In this document: positions 22,261 to 33,248 of the stretch, piece after piece
Layout of the letters: each line of letters opens with the position of its first letter
How positions within the stretch are numbered: position 1 is the first letter of the stretch
DNA from: Cheiracanthium punctorium
Lineage: Eukaryota; Arthropoda; Arachnida; Araneae; Cheiracanthiidae
DNA length: 64,000 nucleotides
Direction of reading: 5' to 3'
Assembly: GCA_038373885.1 (NCBI GenBank)
Contig: JAWZYV010012255.1
Location: 186,001 to 250,000 of the forward strand
Notes under the pieces: generated by a model
Told to the model about the DNA's origin: nothing
Databases searched by the model: none
What the model saw: only the letters and a program-made list of their open reading frames with translations
Position numbers and translations under genes: made by a program

Positions 22261-22344
22261 TTATTCTTTTAATTGGCCTCCACCCCCCCTCCCCCCAACT
22301 AATCACTGATGTCAACACATATATTCGGTTTCATAGTTCTAATT

Positions 22345-22379
<35 letters not shown>

Positions 22380-23434
22380 TAAATATTAGATAGCTTAAAA
22401 ATGAGGTTTGAATTGGAAGTGAGTTTTAGTCTAATTCACATTTACTAATCCAGAATTATGAATAAATTAATGCTCAAGTATCAAGTATACTGTTTTCTTA
22501 TGGAAAAAATTTCAAACTTATTTAGAATGTCTGGAAATAATTATTACATTTTTAAAAATAGTTGATGCAAGTATGCTTACTTTGATATTTTGTGCTCTAA
22601 TTGTGTACTTAATAATTGTGATCTTTTGCTTACTTGTAATATTGACTACATTTCCTCAAAATGGATGAATACGTATCTTTATCGTATTTATCTTTAATTA
22701 AATCTTATGGATATTTCCTATTTTTCTCAAATAAATTAATATTTATAAATACAATGTTTCATCAGTTATTAAGAATACTTCTTTCACCATCATAAGCCAA
22801 GCTATGCGAACGCAAATGAATGATCTACTAGAGCGATTGCGCAAATACAACGCTGGACTCAGCGGAAATTCAAAGATCCATGTTGAGAAACAACACTGGT
22901 CACAAGTCTTCTCTGTTGTCTCTTCTTTTTCCTAGTGTGAATGAACAGGTTAAACCCGGGTTCCCGATTAAATATGAAACCCATATCTGATACACTAAAA
23001 CGAGAGGAGGGATAAGCAGGCTTCACTACAGTTATCCCGTCCCCAATTGAAACTTTTATGAATTCACTATTCCGCACAATGGGGCCGCTTAGTTAGATTA
23101 AAATTTTATTTGCGCAACATGTCCCAAGTTCTGCATCATTTCTAATAAAATTCAAAGCTTTTTATAATTTCAAAAGCAAATGAAACTCCCATCAACCACA
23201 CATATTACATTTACGCAGTTCCGGAAATAAATAAATAAAAACAGATATTTTTTCGGTGCCATGTCACATTACACACACGGATTAAATCTCAATTTTTATC
23301 ACTTCAAATGCACATATGAGTTAATATGGTTACTAATATACGTACTAATATGGAAATATGTAACTAATTGTTATTATTAATATTAATTTTCAATAAAAAT
23401 AGTATTAATGTTACTAAAAATAGGGTAACAAAAT
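22261..23434. other. Unassigned DNA with poly-T tract and a G+C-richer island
   Basis: A 31-nt poly-T tract lies at about 22348-22378. The island 22800-23090 is G+C-richer, holds a 72-codon minus-strand frame (22859-23077) and contains the B-box-like motif GGTTCCCGATT. No complete SINE structure can be drawn. No gene is called. Confidence 0.45.
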
Positions 23435-23578
23435 GGATGTCCTTAATTTTGCGAGACTCGCGAGACGTCTCGCGCGAGACGCGAGACGAGACAAAGTGTT
23501 TGCGCGACGAGACGAGACGCGAGACGAGACGAGGCAGCCCCGTTTCTCGTCTCGCGTGTCTCGCGTCCATTCCTAATT
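23435..23578 (-). mobile_element. GAGACGAGAC-rich element, copy 1
   Basis: A block of GCGAGACGAGAC repeats. Its right end, read on the minus strand, is TTAGGAATGGACGCGAGACA, which matches the left terminus of copy 2 (TAGGGATAGACGCGAGACGA). Its own left end is ill-defined. Confidence 0.55.
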
Positions 23579-23599
23579 TTTTTTGCAAAAAAAAATGTG

Positions 23600-23985
23600 C
23601 AGACTTTTTCTAGCTGGGTAGGTGCTATAATTTTCTTTAAAAATCTGTACTTCTTTTGGATAGCTATATATTTACCGTGCAATAAAGTTAATTTGATAAT
23701 GTGGAGAGTGTTAATAATTATATACTGTGCATTATTTGAATTATAAGTGTTGTACTACAGTACATATATAGGGATAGACGCGAGACGAATTTTTGCGAGT
23801 CGAGACAGACATTTACAACATTTTTGCGAGACGAGGCAGACATTTTGAGCATTACTATATAGGGATTTTGCGAGACGAGACAAAGCTTTTAGGCTGTTTT
23901 GCGAGACGCCAGTTTTTCGAGTCCATCCCTAAGTGCATCTGAATTATAAATCCATCGTTCATTACAAACAAATAGGATTGCTTTT
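23600..23985 (+). repeat. Dispersed repeat, inverted relative to 3915-4140
   Basis: Shares many blocks in reverse complement with 3915-4140, including TAGGTGCT(A/G)TAATTTTC, GATAATGTGGAGAGTGTT and GAATTATAAATCCATC. It is interrupted by the GAGAC element at 23770-23935, absent from the partner. Confidence 0.7.
23770..23935 (+). mobile_element. GAGACGAGAC-rich element, copy 2 with inverted termini
   Basis: Starts TAGGGATAGACGCGAGACGA and ends TCGAGTCCATCCCTA, imperfect inverted termini around TAGGGATRGAC. Internal GCGAGACGAGACA units are repeated at about 50-bp spacing. The uninterrupted partner at about 3960-3975 serves as an empty site. Confidence 0.6.
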
Positions 23986-25090
23986 CATTACAACGCGCTT
24001 TAGAAAACCTCCAAAATCTGGACACAGCTAATAGTCATTGTAGGCATAGCATCGGGGGTGGGGGCACAGGGGGGAGAGGGGGCATGTGCCCCATATCCAA
24101 CTTTCTCTTTCTCAAAAATCTATTGATTTAATACTTTTTCTAAAAAATAAAATTTAAGAGAAACTTCTCTTTTCCATTTTTATTCGATGAGGTGCCCCTC
24201 CCCCCCAAAAAAAAAATATTTCGGTCATGATAACTGCTCCTTCCAACCGGCTTGGCATTTTCTGTTATATCAATGTGCTTTAGAAAATTCCAGAACTCTG
24301 GACACAACCTCTAATAGTTTTCACTATAGGCGTAGAGTCGGGGTTAGGGGGGGCACAAGAGGGCTATGATAGCCGCTTCCTCCCCCCCCCCCCAACTTTG
24401 ATTTTAAAAATTTTTCAGCTGAAATTTCAGATAGCGCACTTCGCCCCCCCCCCCTCCCGCACCCAAATTTTGTATCACATTATGCTGTTGATAGTCATTT
24501 CGAATTGTTTTCTGTTACATAAATGTGCTGTAGAAAACCTCGAAACTGGACACAACTTTTATTAACTATAGACATGGAATCGGGGGGGGGGATGCAGAGC
24601 CGGCCCAAGGGGGGTGCGAATGTAGGCGATTGCCTAAGGCCCCGCGCTTATAGAGGCCCCGCTCCTGGGTTATTTTATTGCTATCTCATAAGACATGATA
24701 GAGAAGAGGCCCCGCTCTTGGGCTTCACCTGGGGCCCCGCACGGCCCTCGGGCCGTCTCTGGGGGATGAGTCCCCCCCCAACATTGAATCAAAATTTTAT
24801 GGATTTAAATTTTTAAATTTCTTTTTTTTAGTGAAAGTTAATTTTTCTTTTGTTGAATTTTGCATGTGCCCCCCCCCTCAACCAAATTTTTGGTCACGTT
24901 ACCCTGATATTGGTCACCTCCTACTATTTTCTAACTTTTACTACAGGCATTACATCGGGGAAGCAGAGTGAGTCATGTGCCCCCTGTTTTATTCAATACA
25001 TTTTCCTGAAATCTAAAAGAAATTTTCCATTTGTACTCTTACATTCAATATGTCCCTCCACCCCCCCCCCCAAAAAAAAAATAGTAACGG
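23986..25090. repeat. Tandem array of ~265-bp units with poly-G/poly-C centres
   Basis: The sequence (G)TAGAAAAYYTCSAAAACTGGACACA followed by an ATCGGGGG run recurs near 24001, 24271 and 24531, with a decayed fourth unit to about 25090. Each unit ends in CCCCCC followed by AAA-rich sequence. A hAT-type element is inserted in the third unit. Confidence 0.7.
24595..24761. mobile_element. hAT-like element with CAGAGCCGGCCCAAGG termini
   Basis: The left end CAGAGCCGGCCCAAGG and the inverted right end CAGAGACGGCCCGAGG agree in 14 of 16 positions. GGGGATG occurs immediately outside both ends, a 7-bp direct repeat (8 bp if one terminal G is shared). The interior repeats GAGGCCCCGCTCTTGGG-like blocks. 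Non-autonomous. Confidence 0.7.
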
Positions 25091-25580
25091 TTACCACTGA
25101 CTATAAGACATGCATGACTGAATTATTTATTTATTTTTTTAAGTACGTTTTAAAAATTAAATGTTTGAGATACAAAATGTAAAACAGATTTGAGAGTAAA
25201 AATAGCAAAGTTCCCTTTCGTTTTGAAAGAAAATTTAAAAATGAATGTTTAACAACCCGAAAGCCTTTGCCCTCTCAAACCCTTGTGCACATCACTGAAT
25301 TTAGAAAAACTAAATTTTAAAATTAGAGTTTGAACGGAACAGAAATTATTACCACAAGACTAGCAATCTGTTTACTAATCATGCTGATGCATTTTTTAAA
25401 AGTGATAATTTAAGAAATTTTTCAATAGTTTTCTTTTCTAAGTAGCTTTAAGCACCTCTGAAACTATATTTCAATTTTAAAAAGCTTCAACAGATTCTAA
25501 AGAGGCATGCATACCCTGCAGTCAGGGATTTTTTTTTGTTGTTTGTTTTTACTGATGTTGATCAGCAACTTTTTTAGTCC
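25091..25580. other. A+T-rich spacer
   Basis: About 490 bp with poly-T runs. No feature recognised. Confidence 0.55.
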
Positions 25581-25798
25581 CTACTAAATTTCTCATAATA
25601 TTAAATGCAAGTAACAGTGTGGTGAAACTATGCTTGTTTGTATTATATTGTTTATTCTCACAGAAGGTTGGCACATGTTTGCCAGTACCCTACTAAATTT
25701 CTCATAATATTAAATGCAAGTAACAGAGTGGTGAAACTATACTTGTTTGTATTATATTGTTTATTCTCACAGAAGGTTGGCACATGTTTGCCAGTAGC
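25581..25798. repeat. 109-bp tandem duplication
   Basis: CTACTAAATTTCTCATAATA begins at 25581 and again at 25690. The two 109-bp copies differ at only a few positions (for example CAGTGTGG versus CAGAGTGG), so the duplication is recent. Confidence 0.92.
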
Positions 25799-27097
25799 AG
25801 AAAAACGTGAAAAAAATGTCCTTGCAAAAATTGAGACAGCATGCTTTTAAATCCAGGTTCGTGAATTCGAATGGAACTAGGCTAAATATTAGGTGAAATA
25901 AAACAAATGAAAAAGCTTGATTTTACTTTTACTTTTATAGTTTTCTAATCAATATTTATCTTAAAACAGTCCGAATTGAGAAAATTATTGTATGTAAAGT
26001 ATCTGAGATTGATATGTATATTTCTCTTCCTCCCCTCCCTCATTGAATGAAAGTAATGTATTAGTTTATTGACTGTGAGTACTTTACAGATTATTAAAAT
26101 AAAATCTCAAGTATTGTGCTTTCAAAAATAATTAAAATTTAATTTCTGAATGCAACTATTCCTAAGCACTACTGATAAAACAATTCAAGCATGCGGGAAA
26201 ATGTGCTTGGGCATTTAAAACATTAAAACATAGTTTAATTAAGCTAATACATTCAAACATGATAATTCATCAAGTAATATACAGATACATATGCCATAAG
26301 GTCTAAGGGAATAGTAGCCATATTAGGCCATATATGCCATATTAGGTCTAAGGGAAAGTTCTGTCTGTTTTTCATATGCCAATATTTTGCCTAGCAAAAA
26401 CTATTGAAGCTAATAATAATAAATTAATACTATAAAATTCTCATTTTTAAATTTAACAAATATAACTCTTATGCTTAGGCACAGTTTGTTCGTAATTTAG
26501 TTCTTGTTGAAAATGTATTTTTTTTTTAATTTTACGTAAAAAAGGACATTACTTAAAAAAAAGACCATACGCTAATATTATGTGAAATTTAGTAATTATC
26601 ACTCACTGTACATAAGTAATTTTTTCCCCTTTTTTTGCCAGCGAATTGCCCAACCTTGCCTTCACGTTTATGCTCAAAATTCAAGTTAATGTCTATTTTA
26701 ATTATAATATTCGTTAATACAGGTCAAGTCATAAAATATGTAACTGAATATCCCCACATACTCAAGAAGTATTTATCTTTTAATGTTTTATTCTAAGGAG
26801 GTTAACTCAATAATTTTAGATATTAACATTTTTATTATGAGTTTTTTAGTGATGCTAGACATGTGACTAGTGAACTTAACCCAACCATACGCAAGTGTAA
26901 TAAGAAAAAAAAATATTTTTTGTTCAATTAAAATGAAATACTCCATGATTTTTATTATTAACAAGTGTACTTCTGTGTCAATTCTACATTTCTTAAAAAA
27001 AATAATTTAAACAATTTTGAAACATGTTTGAACAAAACGCATAGCGGAAACAACATTTCTAATGAAATATATAACTGAATACACACACACACACATG
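25799..27097. other. Unassigned A+T-rich DNA
   Basis: About 1.3 kb. A small local duplication, CCATATTAGG(T/C)CTAAGGGAA-like, occurs at 26295-26355. A (AC)n run at 27082-27094 precedes the TA-flanked element. No gene. Confidence 0.5.
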
Positions 27098-27099
27098 TA

Positions 27100-27538
27100 C
27101 AGGGTGAATCTAAACTCTTGGACAAAACTTTAAGAAGTAGGGCACATAATAAGGAATCAGAATCACATAGCAATGTGGGGTCGGCAACATCGTCTTCATG
27201 TAGCTGTTAATAATCACTTTGGAAAAAGGGCTGAAACAACAGTGCACTTTCCGATCATTGTTTGTCAGAAACTAATGTATTTTTCTCCGAAAACAGAAGA
27301 CTAAAATTCATAGTTTAAAAATTCTATTTTAATTGACGGATGAAAGTTTTGGAGACGAGCCTATTGTTTATGAAACTTGGTTAAGAAATTAGACGAACAC
27401 TTCAATACTTTTCACAAAGTAATTATTACCAGATATGTGAAAACTGCGTTTTTACCCCATATTGCTATGTGATTCTGATTCCTTATTTTGTGCCCTTTCA
27501 CCCCTTAAAGTTTTGCCCAAGAGTTTAGATTCACCCTG
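27100..27538. mobile_element. 439-bp TA-flanked MITE with ~80-bp inverted termini
   Basis: Both ends begin CAGGGTGAATCTAAACTC and remain similar for about 80 bp, to the CACATAGCAATRTGGGG motif. TA stands at each edge (27098-27099 and 27539-27540), as for Tc1/mariner-type elements. No transposase. A half copy lies at 43440-43618. The open frame at 26958-27173 overlaps it by chance. Confidence 0.82.
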
Positions 27539-27544
27539 TATATA

Positions 27545-28027
27545 TGATACCTCAGATATTCCAGTAAAGTTCCAGAGTTAAGGCAGGTAAAACGGTTTAT
27601 TGAACATTATCTTTAAGTTACAATATAGAGTGAAAAGAGGGGAGGGGAGACGGGAAAGAAAATCTGCGTGGACTAGTTAAGCAGTTCAAGTAGCAGAAGT
27701 GTGTCGATTTTCGAGGTGCGGGAGTATTTACGCTCACCATACCACGTGGCTTGCCAAGACATAACTCCGCCTCTCTCTTATCTCTAATCGAATTACATAC
27801 ATTTATTAACATAACCTGCATCCGGGGTTACAAAGGCGTGGGAAAACGTGTACACTCTAAAAAATTCAGAATCGACTACGTGGTGTCTAGCAATTAGCTA
27901 AAAGAAATAAAACATAGCTCCAGAGCGCGCGTGGCAAGTATGACAGGAAAGCAAAACTTACAGTGAAAGTACCCGCTTGAACAATACCCAAACTAGTAAA
28001 ACCCAAACTACCTTTTTATACATTACA
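27545..28027 (-). mobile_element. Solo LTR, copy 2 (483 bp)
   Basis: Minus-strand copy of the LTR at 15890-16371. It begins TGTAATGTATAAAAAGG (at 28027) and ends ...GGTATCA (at 27545), flanked by TATA on both sides (27541-27544 and 28028-28031). The left TATA directly adjoins the TA target duplication of the 439-bp MITE. Diversity relative to copy 1 is modest. Confidence 0.85.
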
Positions 28028-28591
28028 TATATATTTATGGGCCACAGATAGAGCTCATATAGACTTCAGAAATTTCAAGGGGACAGAAGAGCAGTGTTTC
28101 CAAATGTGGCTAACTAGCATTTTCAGATTCTGTTGGCTAACTAAAAAGTGATTTTAGACACCTCATTTTTTGGCCAATTTTGGCTAATATTTCTTATATT
28201 ACCGCAATTATTCTTCTACCACATGTTGGGTCCAGGAATGAATGCGAGATGGGTACTGTATCGCCTCGCTTCGCAGTGGCAAACCTCTGTCCTGTCTCGC
28301 AAGGATCCCGCAAGGCCTGTCTCGCCTCGCGTTATGGGTTGCAATTTTGTTACTGTATTTTGTTAACTACGGATGTATCAGATTATAAAAATCTAAATAT
28401 GTTGATACTATATCTGTGAGCTGTAGGACGCATATTCCGGACTTGCTAGGGCGCCCGTATACGGGAACGTCCCCTCTAAAAGTATTCATTAGGGCGCTCA
28501 TGCGGACTTGCCTGAAGCTAATCATCTATCTAGATTTGTTTATTTAATGTTTTATAAATAATCTTAATTTTCTTAACTTAAAGGTCATGTA
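28028..28591. other. Spacer with degenerate GAGAC/TCTCGC repeats
   Basis: Contains CTGTCTCGCAAGGATCCCGC-like motifs at 28260-28340 that resemble the GAGAC elements at 23.4-23.9 kb. No gene. Confidence 0.5.
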
Positions 28592-28720
28592 GCCGTCTTA
28601 TCTGGGTGGTTAAGGCGATATACTGGCAGCCAGAAGATTGCAGGTTTGACACCGACTTACCTTTGAAGACTGCGATGAACTTGCACGTAAGTCTGTAGTT
28701 CGTTTGTAGTTTTCCGTAGA
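28592..28720 (+). mobile_element. tRNA-derived SINE-like unit 1
   Basis: CTGGGTGGTTAAGGCGATAT followed by GCAGGTTTGACACC resembles a serine tRNA head (A box and B box at tRNA-like spacing). The first unit ends in a short tRNA-unrelated tail. It is not a functional tRNA: the stems are broken. Confidence 0.6.
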
Positions 28721-28780
28721 TATTGTTTTATAGTGTGTAACTTGTTTTTGTTTACTTGTACAGTTTCATATTATATATGT

Positions 28781-28990
28781 ATTGCTGCCCAGATGGTGTA
28801 GTGGCTAAAAAACAATTGTATCACACATTGGGTCCGGGTTCGATTTATAGATTGGACTTGGGAGTTTAATGGCACGTCCCTTCATAGAGAGTAACACTGG
28901 CCGCCCATTGGGTACACCCCGTAATGAATTGGCCAGTATTTCGGGCAGCCACGGCCCTTGGGCCTCGTAAAACCTAGTTACGGCACTGGT
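28781..28990 (+). mobile_element. tRNA-derived SINE-like unit 2
   Basis: GATGGTGTAGTGGCTAAAA and, 35 bp on, GGGTTCGATTT look like A and B boxes of a different tRNA-like head. The body contains CGGGCAGCCACGGCCCTTGG and ends near CTAGTTACGGCACTGG. It lies immediately upstream of array A. Confidence 0.6.
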
Positions 28991-29100
28991 ACAAGGCTGT
29001 TTTAGAGATTGGAATCGAAAGCAAAACGACCGATCGAAAACTTTGTTCTATTGTCAAGCAATGACTTTACGAATATATTGTGGTTGCTTCAGCCTCTACA

Positions 29101-29580
29101 ATGTATAAAAATATCGCTAAAGGAAGTATACGGGGAAGAGAAAATCGACGCATACAGAAACTAAGAAAAAGAACGACAGACATGGATGGAAAGTGTAAGA
29201 GCATACTCATCTTCGCCATTGAAGATATGCTTTATCATGCAATTGAATATATAGCTGTTTTCAACGGTGCAGATGGGTATGTTATCGGAACGACTGGTTT
29301 TACGCTTAGCTGTATTATGGTCATGGGTTTCCACCACAATTCAAGTAATTCAGTTCTTTCTTTTAACTGTATGATGACGGATGTAACTGCGAGCATACAT
29401 GCAGAAACGTTCAGTGGTGTAGATGCCTATGTTGTTGAAGTGACTGGTTTCCTGCTTAAACTGTCATGTTTAATCATGATGTTTATAAACTTCGACAACA
29501 GATCGAGAAATTACAGTTCTTTCTTGGAACTGTTTCGGTGTGGAAAGTGTCAGAGCGTAATCGTCTTTGCCGGTTTATAG
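29101..29580 (+). other. Longest open frame in array A, 159 codons, unrecognised
   Basis: From the ATG of the conserved block to a TAG. The N-terminal part is basic (GSIRGRENRRIQKLRKRTTD, about residues 9-28). It continues with two related hydrophobic modules: ...IFAIEDMLYHAIEYIAVFNG ADGYVIGTTGF and ...AETFSGVDAYVVEVTGFLL. The same peptide appears in the other units, so conservation is of the array. At the codon where this copy has GGA (and the 35326 copy CGA), five other copies have TGA. A TTGCTTCAG acceptor-like site precedes the ATG, and GATGG|GTATGT would be a good donor inside it, so the open frame may include intron. No domain recognised. Confidence 0.3.
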
Positions 29581-31520
29581 GGACTTTATCATGTAAGGGA
29601 AGATAAGGTGTTGTGTAAAGCTATAGATCAGTATGTATTATCGATACGACTAGTTCTTCTCTTATAGCGTCTATGGAACTGCCTTTCCACAAATTTTCAA
29701 GTGTTTGATACTTCTGACTAGAAACCGGTATATTGTAGATTCGATTCCCGACTTATCACTTAAACATAGCGAGTACCTTCTATAGAGAAGCCAAAAAATT
29801 TTTAAAAATCGTGGTTCCGAATGTCCCTCCAGTCGTCAGTGTTACATTACGAAGTCTCGAAATTCAAAACAGTAAAAACTTATTAAAATGAAAATGGTGT
29901 CATGAAACTTTCGAATGCCTGTTGTTTCCAGCAGTCGCCCTAAACAGCACATTCTGCGACAGTCTTATAAAAGCGTTGGTAGTAAAAAAGTCATTAGAAA
30001 TAAATAAGTAATGTAGTTGCGTGCCAGGTGGTTTTAGAGATTGGAATCGAAAGCAAAACGACAAATCGAAAACTTCGTTTTAGGTCTAAGGTATAGGACT
30101 TTTCTCAACATTTCCGTTACATTGTCACGTAATAATTTTACGAATATATAGTGGTTGCTTCATATAGTGATTGCTTCTACAATGGATAAAAATATCGCTA
30201 AAGGAAGTATTCGGTGAAGAGAAAATAGACGCATGCAGAAACTAAGAAGAACTATCAGACATGGATGGAAACTGTAAGAGCATATTCATCTTCGCCGTGT
30301 CGGGCACAGCCAGCTGTCGTCAAAAAAGGATCTCTAGATCTGTGGCACGCGATGAACGTTTGGATCGTCGGCCATCTTGTTGGTAGTTAAGTCGAAGGAT
30401 GGGAACGGCTGCCCTTTTTTCAGCGTTGGGAAAGGGTTGCACCTCAAAGGGTTAACACTTGAGCCGCTCGATTGTGGATGCCACACATCATCAGGATCCA
30501 GATGGTTACTTCTGTATCTACAATGGATAAAAATATCGCTAAAGGAAGTATTCGGTGACGAGAAAATCGACGCATACAGAAACTAAAATGAGGAACCGCA
30601 GACATGCATGGAAAGTGCAAGAGCATACTCATCTTCGCTGTTGAAGGTATGCTTTGTCATGCAATTGAATACAAAGCTGCTTTCAACGGTGCAGATGGGT
30701 ATGTTATAATTTAACGAATATATAGTGTACTGCAACACGGGAAAAATGGGTATGTTATTCAATGATTGGTTTTCTTTTGGCTGTACCTTTCCATAGCGGT
30801 TAACACTTGAGCTGCCCGTTTGTGGATGCCACTCATCATAAGGATCCAGATGGTTGCTTCAGCCTCTACAATGGATAAAAATATCGCTAAAGGAAGTATT
30901 CGGTGAAGAGAAAATCGACGTATACTGAAACTAAGAAGAAGAACGACAGACATGGATGGAAAGTGTAAGAGCATACTCATCTTCGCCGTTGAAAATATGC
31001 TGTATAATGCAATTGAATTTTTATCTGTTTTCAACGGTGCAGATGGGTATATTATCGGGACGACTGGTTTTCCGCTTAAACTATTTTATGGTCATGGGTT
31101 TCTATACAGTTCAAGTAGTCCAGTTCTTTCTTTGAACTGTATCATGAGGGAACGTGTCAGAGCGCGCTCATCTTTGCCGTTGGATAGTGACTTTATAATG
31201 TAAGCGAAGATATCTCACAGTTGAACGGTAATGATTAGTACGTTATCAAAATGATTCTGGTGATGATCTTAAACTGTCTTCACTACGGTCAAGGATTTCC
31301 ACAGTATTTGAAGTAATTACAGTTTTTATTTTTAACTATATCTAGACGGAAAGATTCAGAGCGTGCTCATCTTTGTCGTTTTCTGGTGAATTTATCGTGC
31401 AGTCGAAGATATCTCACTTTTCATTTGTATGGATAGTACGTTATCAAAACGACTTGTTCTCCTGTTCAATATGGTCCGCTTCAGAATGTTCATGATATTC
31501 CACAGCAGTTCAAGTAACTA

Positions 31521-31618
31521 CCCAGCAAACACACACAGGTTCTCTGAACGTCTATTAACGTTCAGAAAACGTCTTCTGAACGTTAATAGACGTTCAGAAA
31601 CCTGTGTGTGTTTCTGGG
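31521..31618. mobile_element. 98-bp foldback MITE, copy 1
   Basis: Almost fully palindromic: starts CCCAGCAAACACACACAGG and ends with its inverse (one G+C-terminal deletion), with GAACGTCTATTAACGTTCAG arms meeting at ACGTCTTCTG. TA on each side (31519-31520 and 31619-31620) gives a 2-bp target duplication. A second copy is at 54333-54432. No coding capacity. Confidence 0.85.
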
Positions 31619-31768
31619 TAAAGACATAATTCATGGTTGTTGCGTGCAAATTATTTTTGCGGTGGGAATCTTAAAGGAGAGATCGAAAATTTTGTGATAG
31701 GACAAAGGTATCAGATCGTACTCTTCTATTCCGTGCATAGTAACCTTAAAATATCACCTTAAAATACA

Positions 31769-32580
31769 GGGCCCGAACCGGGCTCGGGCCCTGTAATTCA
31801 CGATATCGTCCGGGCTCGGGCTCGTGAAAAATGTCTAATTTATTGAACATACTCCTTGAAACGGATTTTAAAAAGCGATTCATCGGAAAAATAAACGTAC
31901 TGATGTGATGGCAGGACTTGCAACAATATAATTGGTGGGTAAAAAGATAGCTTTTTCACATAATTTACTAAATGGTATGTTGTGCTATTTCATTTGTGTG
32001 TGTTAAAATGCTGTTAATTCAAAATTTTGGCTTAATTATTTACTGGTCTATCTTAGTTAAATGTATATATTCACATCGTATCATAAAATATTTTTTAAAG
32101 TAACTTTGTCCCTATCAACTAAATTTTTATGCAATAATATATTCTTAGGCAATTCTATTTGATACGTAAATTTCTTAAATTTATTATGCAAAATCTCTTT
32201 TCTGGACGTGTTTTAAATATAACATTTTTTCATGTCGCGATACGAGATTTATAACTTATATTTTTCTGCATCTAATATATCTAAGTACATACGAATTTTT
32301 AACACTGATCTGAGTACTCAACGGAATTTTTAATAAAAATTGAAGCATTTCTGTTATTATTTAATAAACATGGATATAAAGAATCAGAGATTGCATTAAG
32401 AGTTTGCAACTATGTTTGTCTTTAGTTTGCACAAACGGCAAAATTTATCGTATTGTATCAATGAAGTAACTGAATTTTATTTATCTTCAGCTGAAGTTTC
32501 GGGCTCGGGCTCCGACTTAAATAATATTGCTCGGGCTCAGGCTTCAAAAAATGAGCCCAAACTCATCTCTAGTGTCTTTC
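31769..32580. repeat. Repeat segment with CGGGCTCGGGC termini, interrupting array A
   Basis: Starts GGGCCCGAACCGGGCTCGGG and ends with GCTCGGGCTCAGGCTTC and ATGAGCCCAAACTC. The A+T-rich 700 bp between have no array A similarity, so this looks like an inserted element with G+C-rich ends. Target duplications were not found. A poly-A/T-rich interior with no frame argues for a non-autonomous element. Confidence 0.45.
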
Positions 32581-33192
32581 CATAGCAGTTAAGACTCGAA
32601 CCACTCGAATTTCGGTGCCACACCTGATAAGGACCCATTAATAAATCCCTTATAACGTCCCCAGTAATAAATCTCTTATCACGTCAAAATATTCTATACT
32701 ATTTGATCACAGAACACAAGACCACTATCAACGTAATTATAGAGTAGAAAAAATTACCGGATTTTCTCAGTAAACTAAGTTTAACTGTATTTCATACACT
32801 AACTATAAGTATTTATTTAAATATGAACATGCTTTTTTTGTTGTTCTTTGTTTGCTTGGTAAAAAATAATTTGAAGACAATTTAAAATAGATATATATTT
32901 TAATTCATTAGTGAGACATCAATTTTTACAGCTTTCCTTATCGAATCCTATGGCTTTAGTTTGGCTTCAGCCCCCAAAGCCCCCTCTGACGTTGCGCCTA
33001 TATTCGAGATCCGTGGAAGAGTGGTTTAAGTCAGAGTTGTAGTTCTCGTCATGTCTCTGAAACTTTTTAAGGCATAATTCTTAAATTTTGCGTCTCACCT
33101 CATGAACGTATGCGGCACATTTTACTAACTGGGAATTGTTTTGTACGGGAACGTATACAAATTTAAAAAGTGTAACTTTTTGAAAATGAACG

Positions 33193-33197
<5 letters not shown>

Positions 33198-33244
<47 letters not shown>
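33198..33244. repeat. Poly-T tract (~46 nt)
   Basis: An uninterrupted T run. It directly precedes array A sequence that resumes at about 33340, and could be the reverse-complement tail of a retroposed insert at 32.6-33.2 kb, though no such insert is identified. Confidence 0.95.

Positions 33245-33248
<4 letters not shown>

Noticed and set aside
22800..23090. A fourth SINE
   Set aside because: One B-box-like motif only; no A box at the right distance and no tail.
23364..23682. RETRDE/SRLVSR-rich open frames on both strands
   Set aside because: They arise from the GAGACGAGAC repeat.
28592..28665. A serine tRNA gene
   Set aside because: The TGGTTAAGGCGAT and GCAGGTTTGA boxes are tRNA-like, but stem pairing is broken and no variable arm of the right form is seen.
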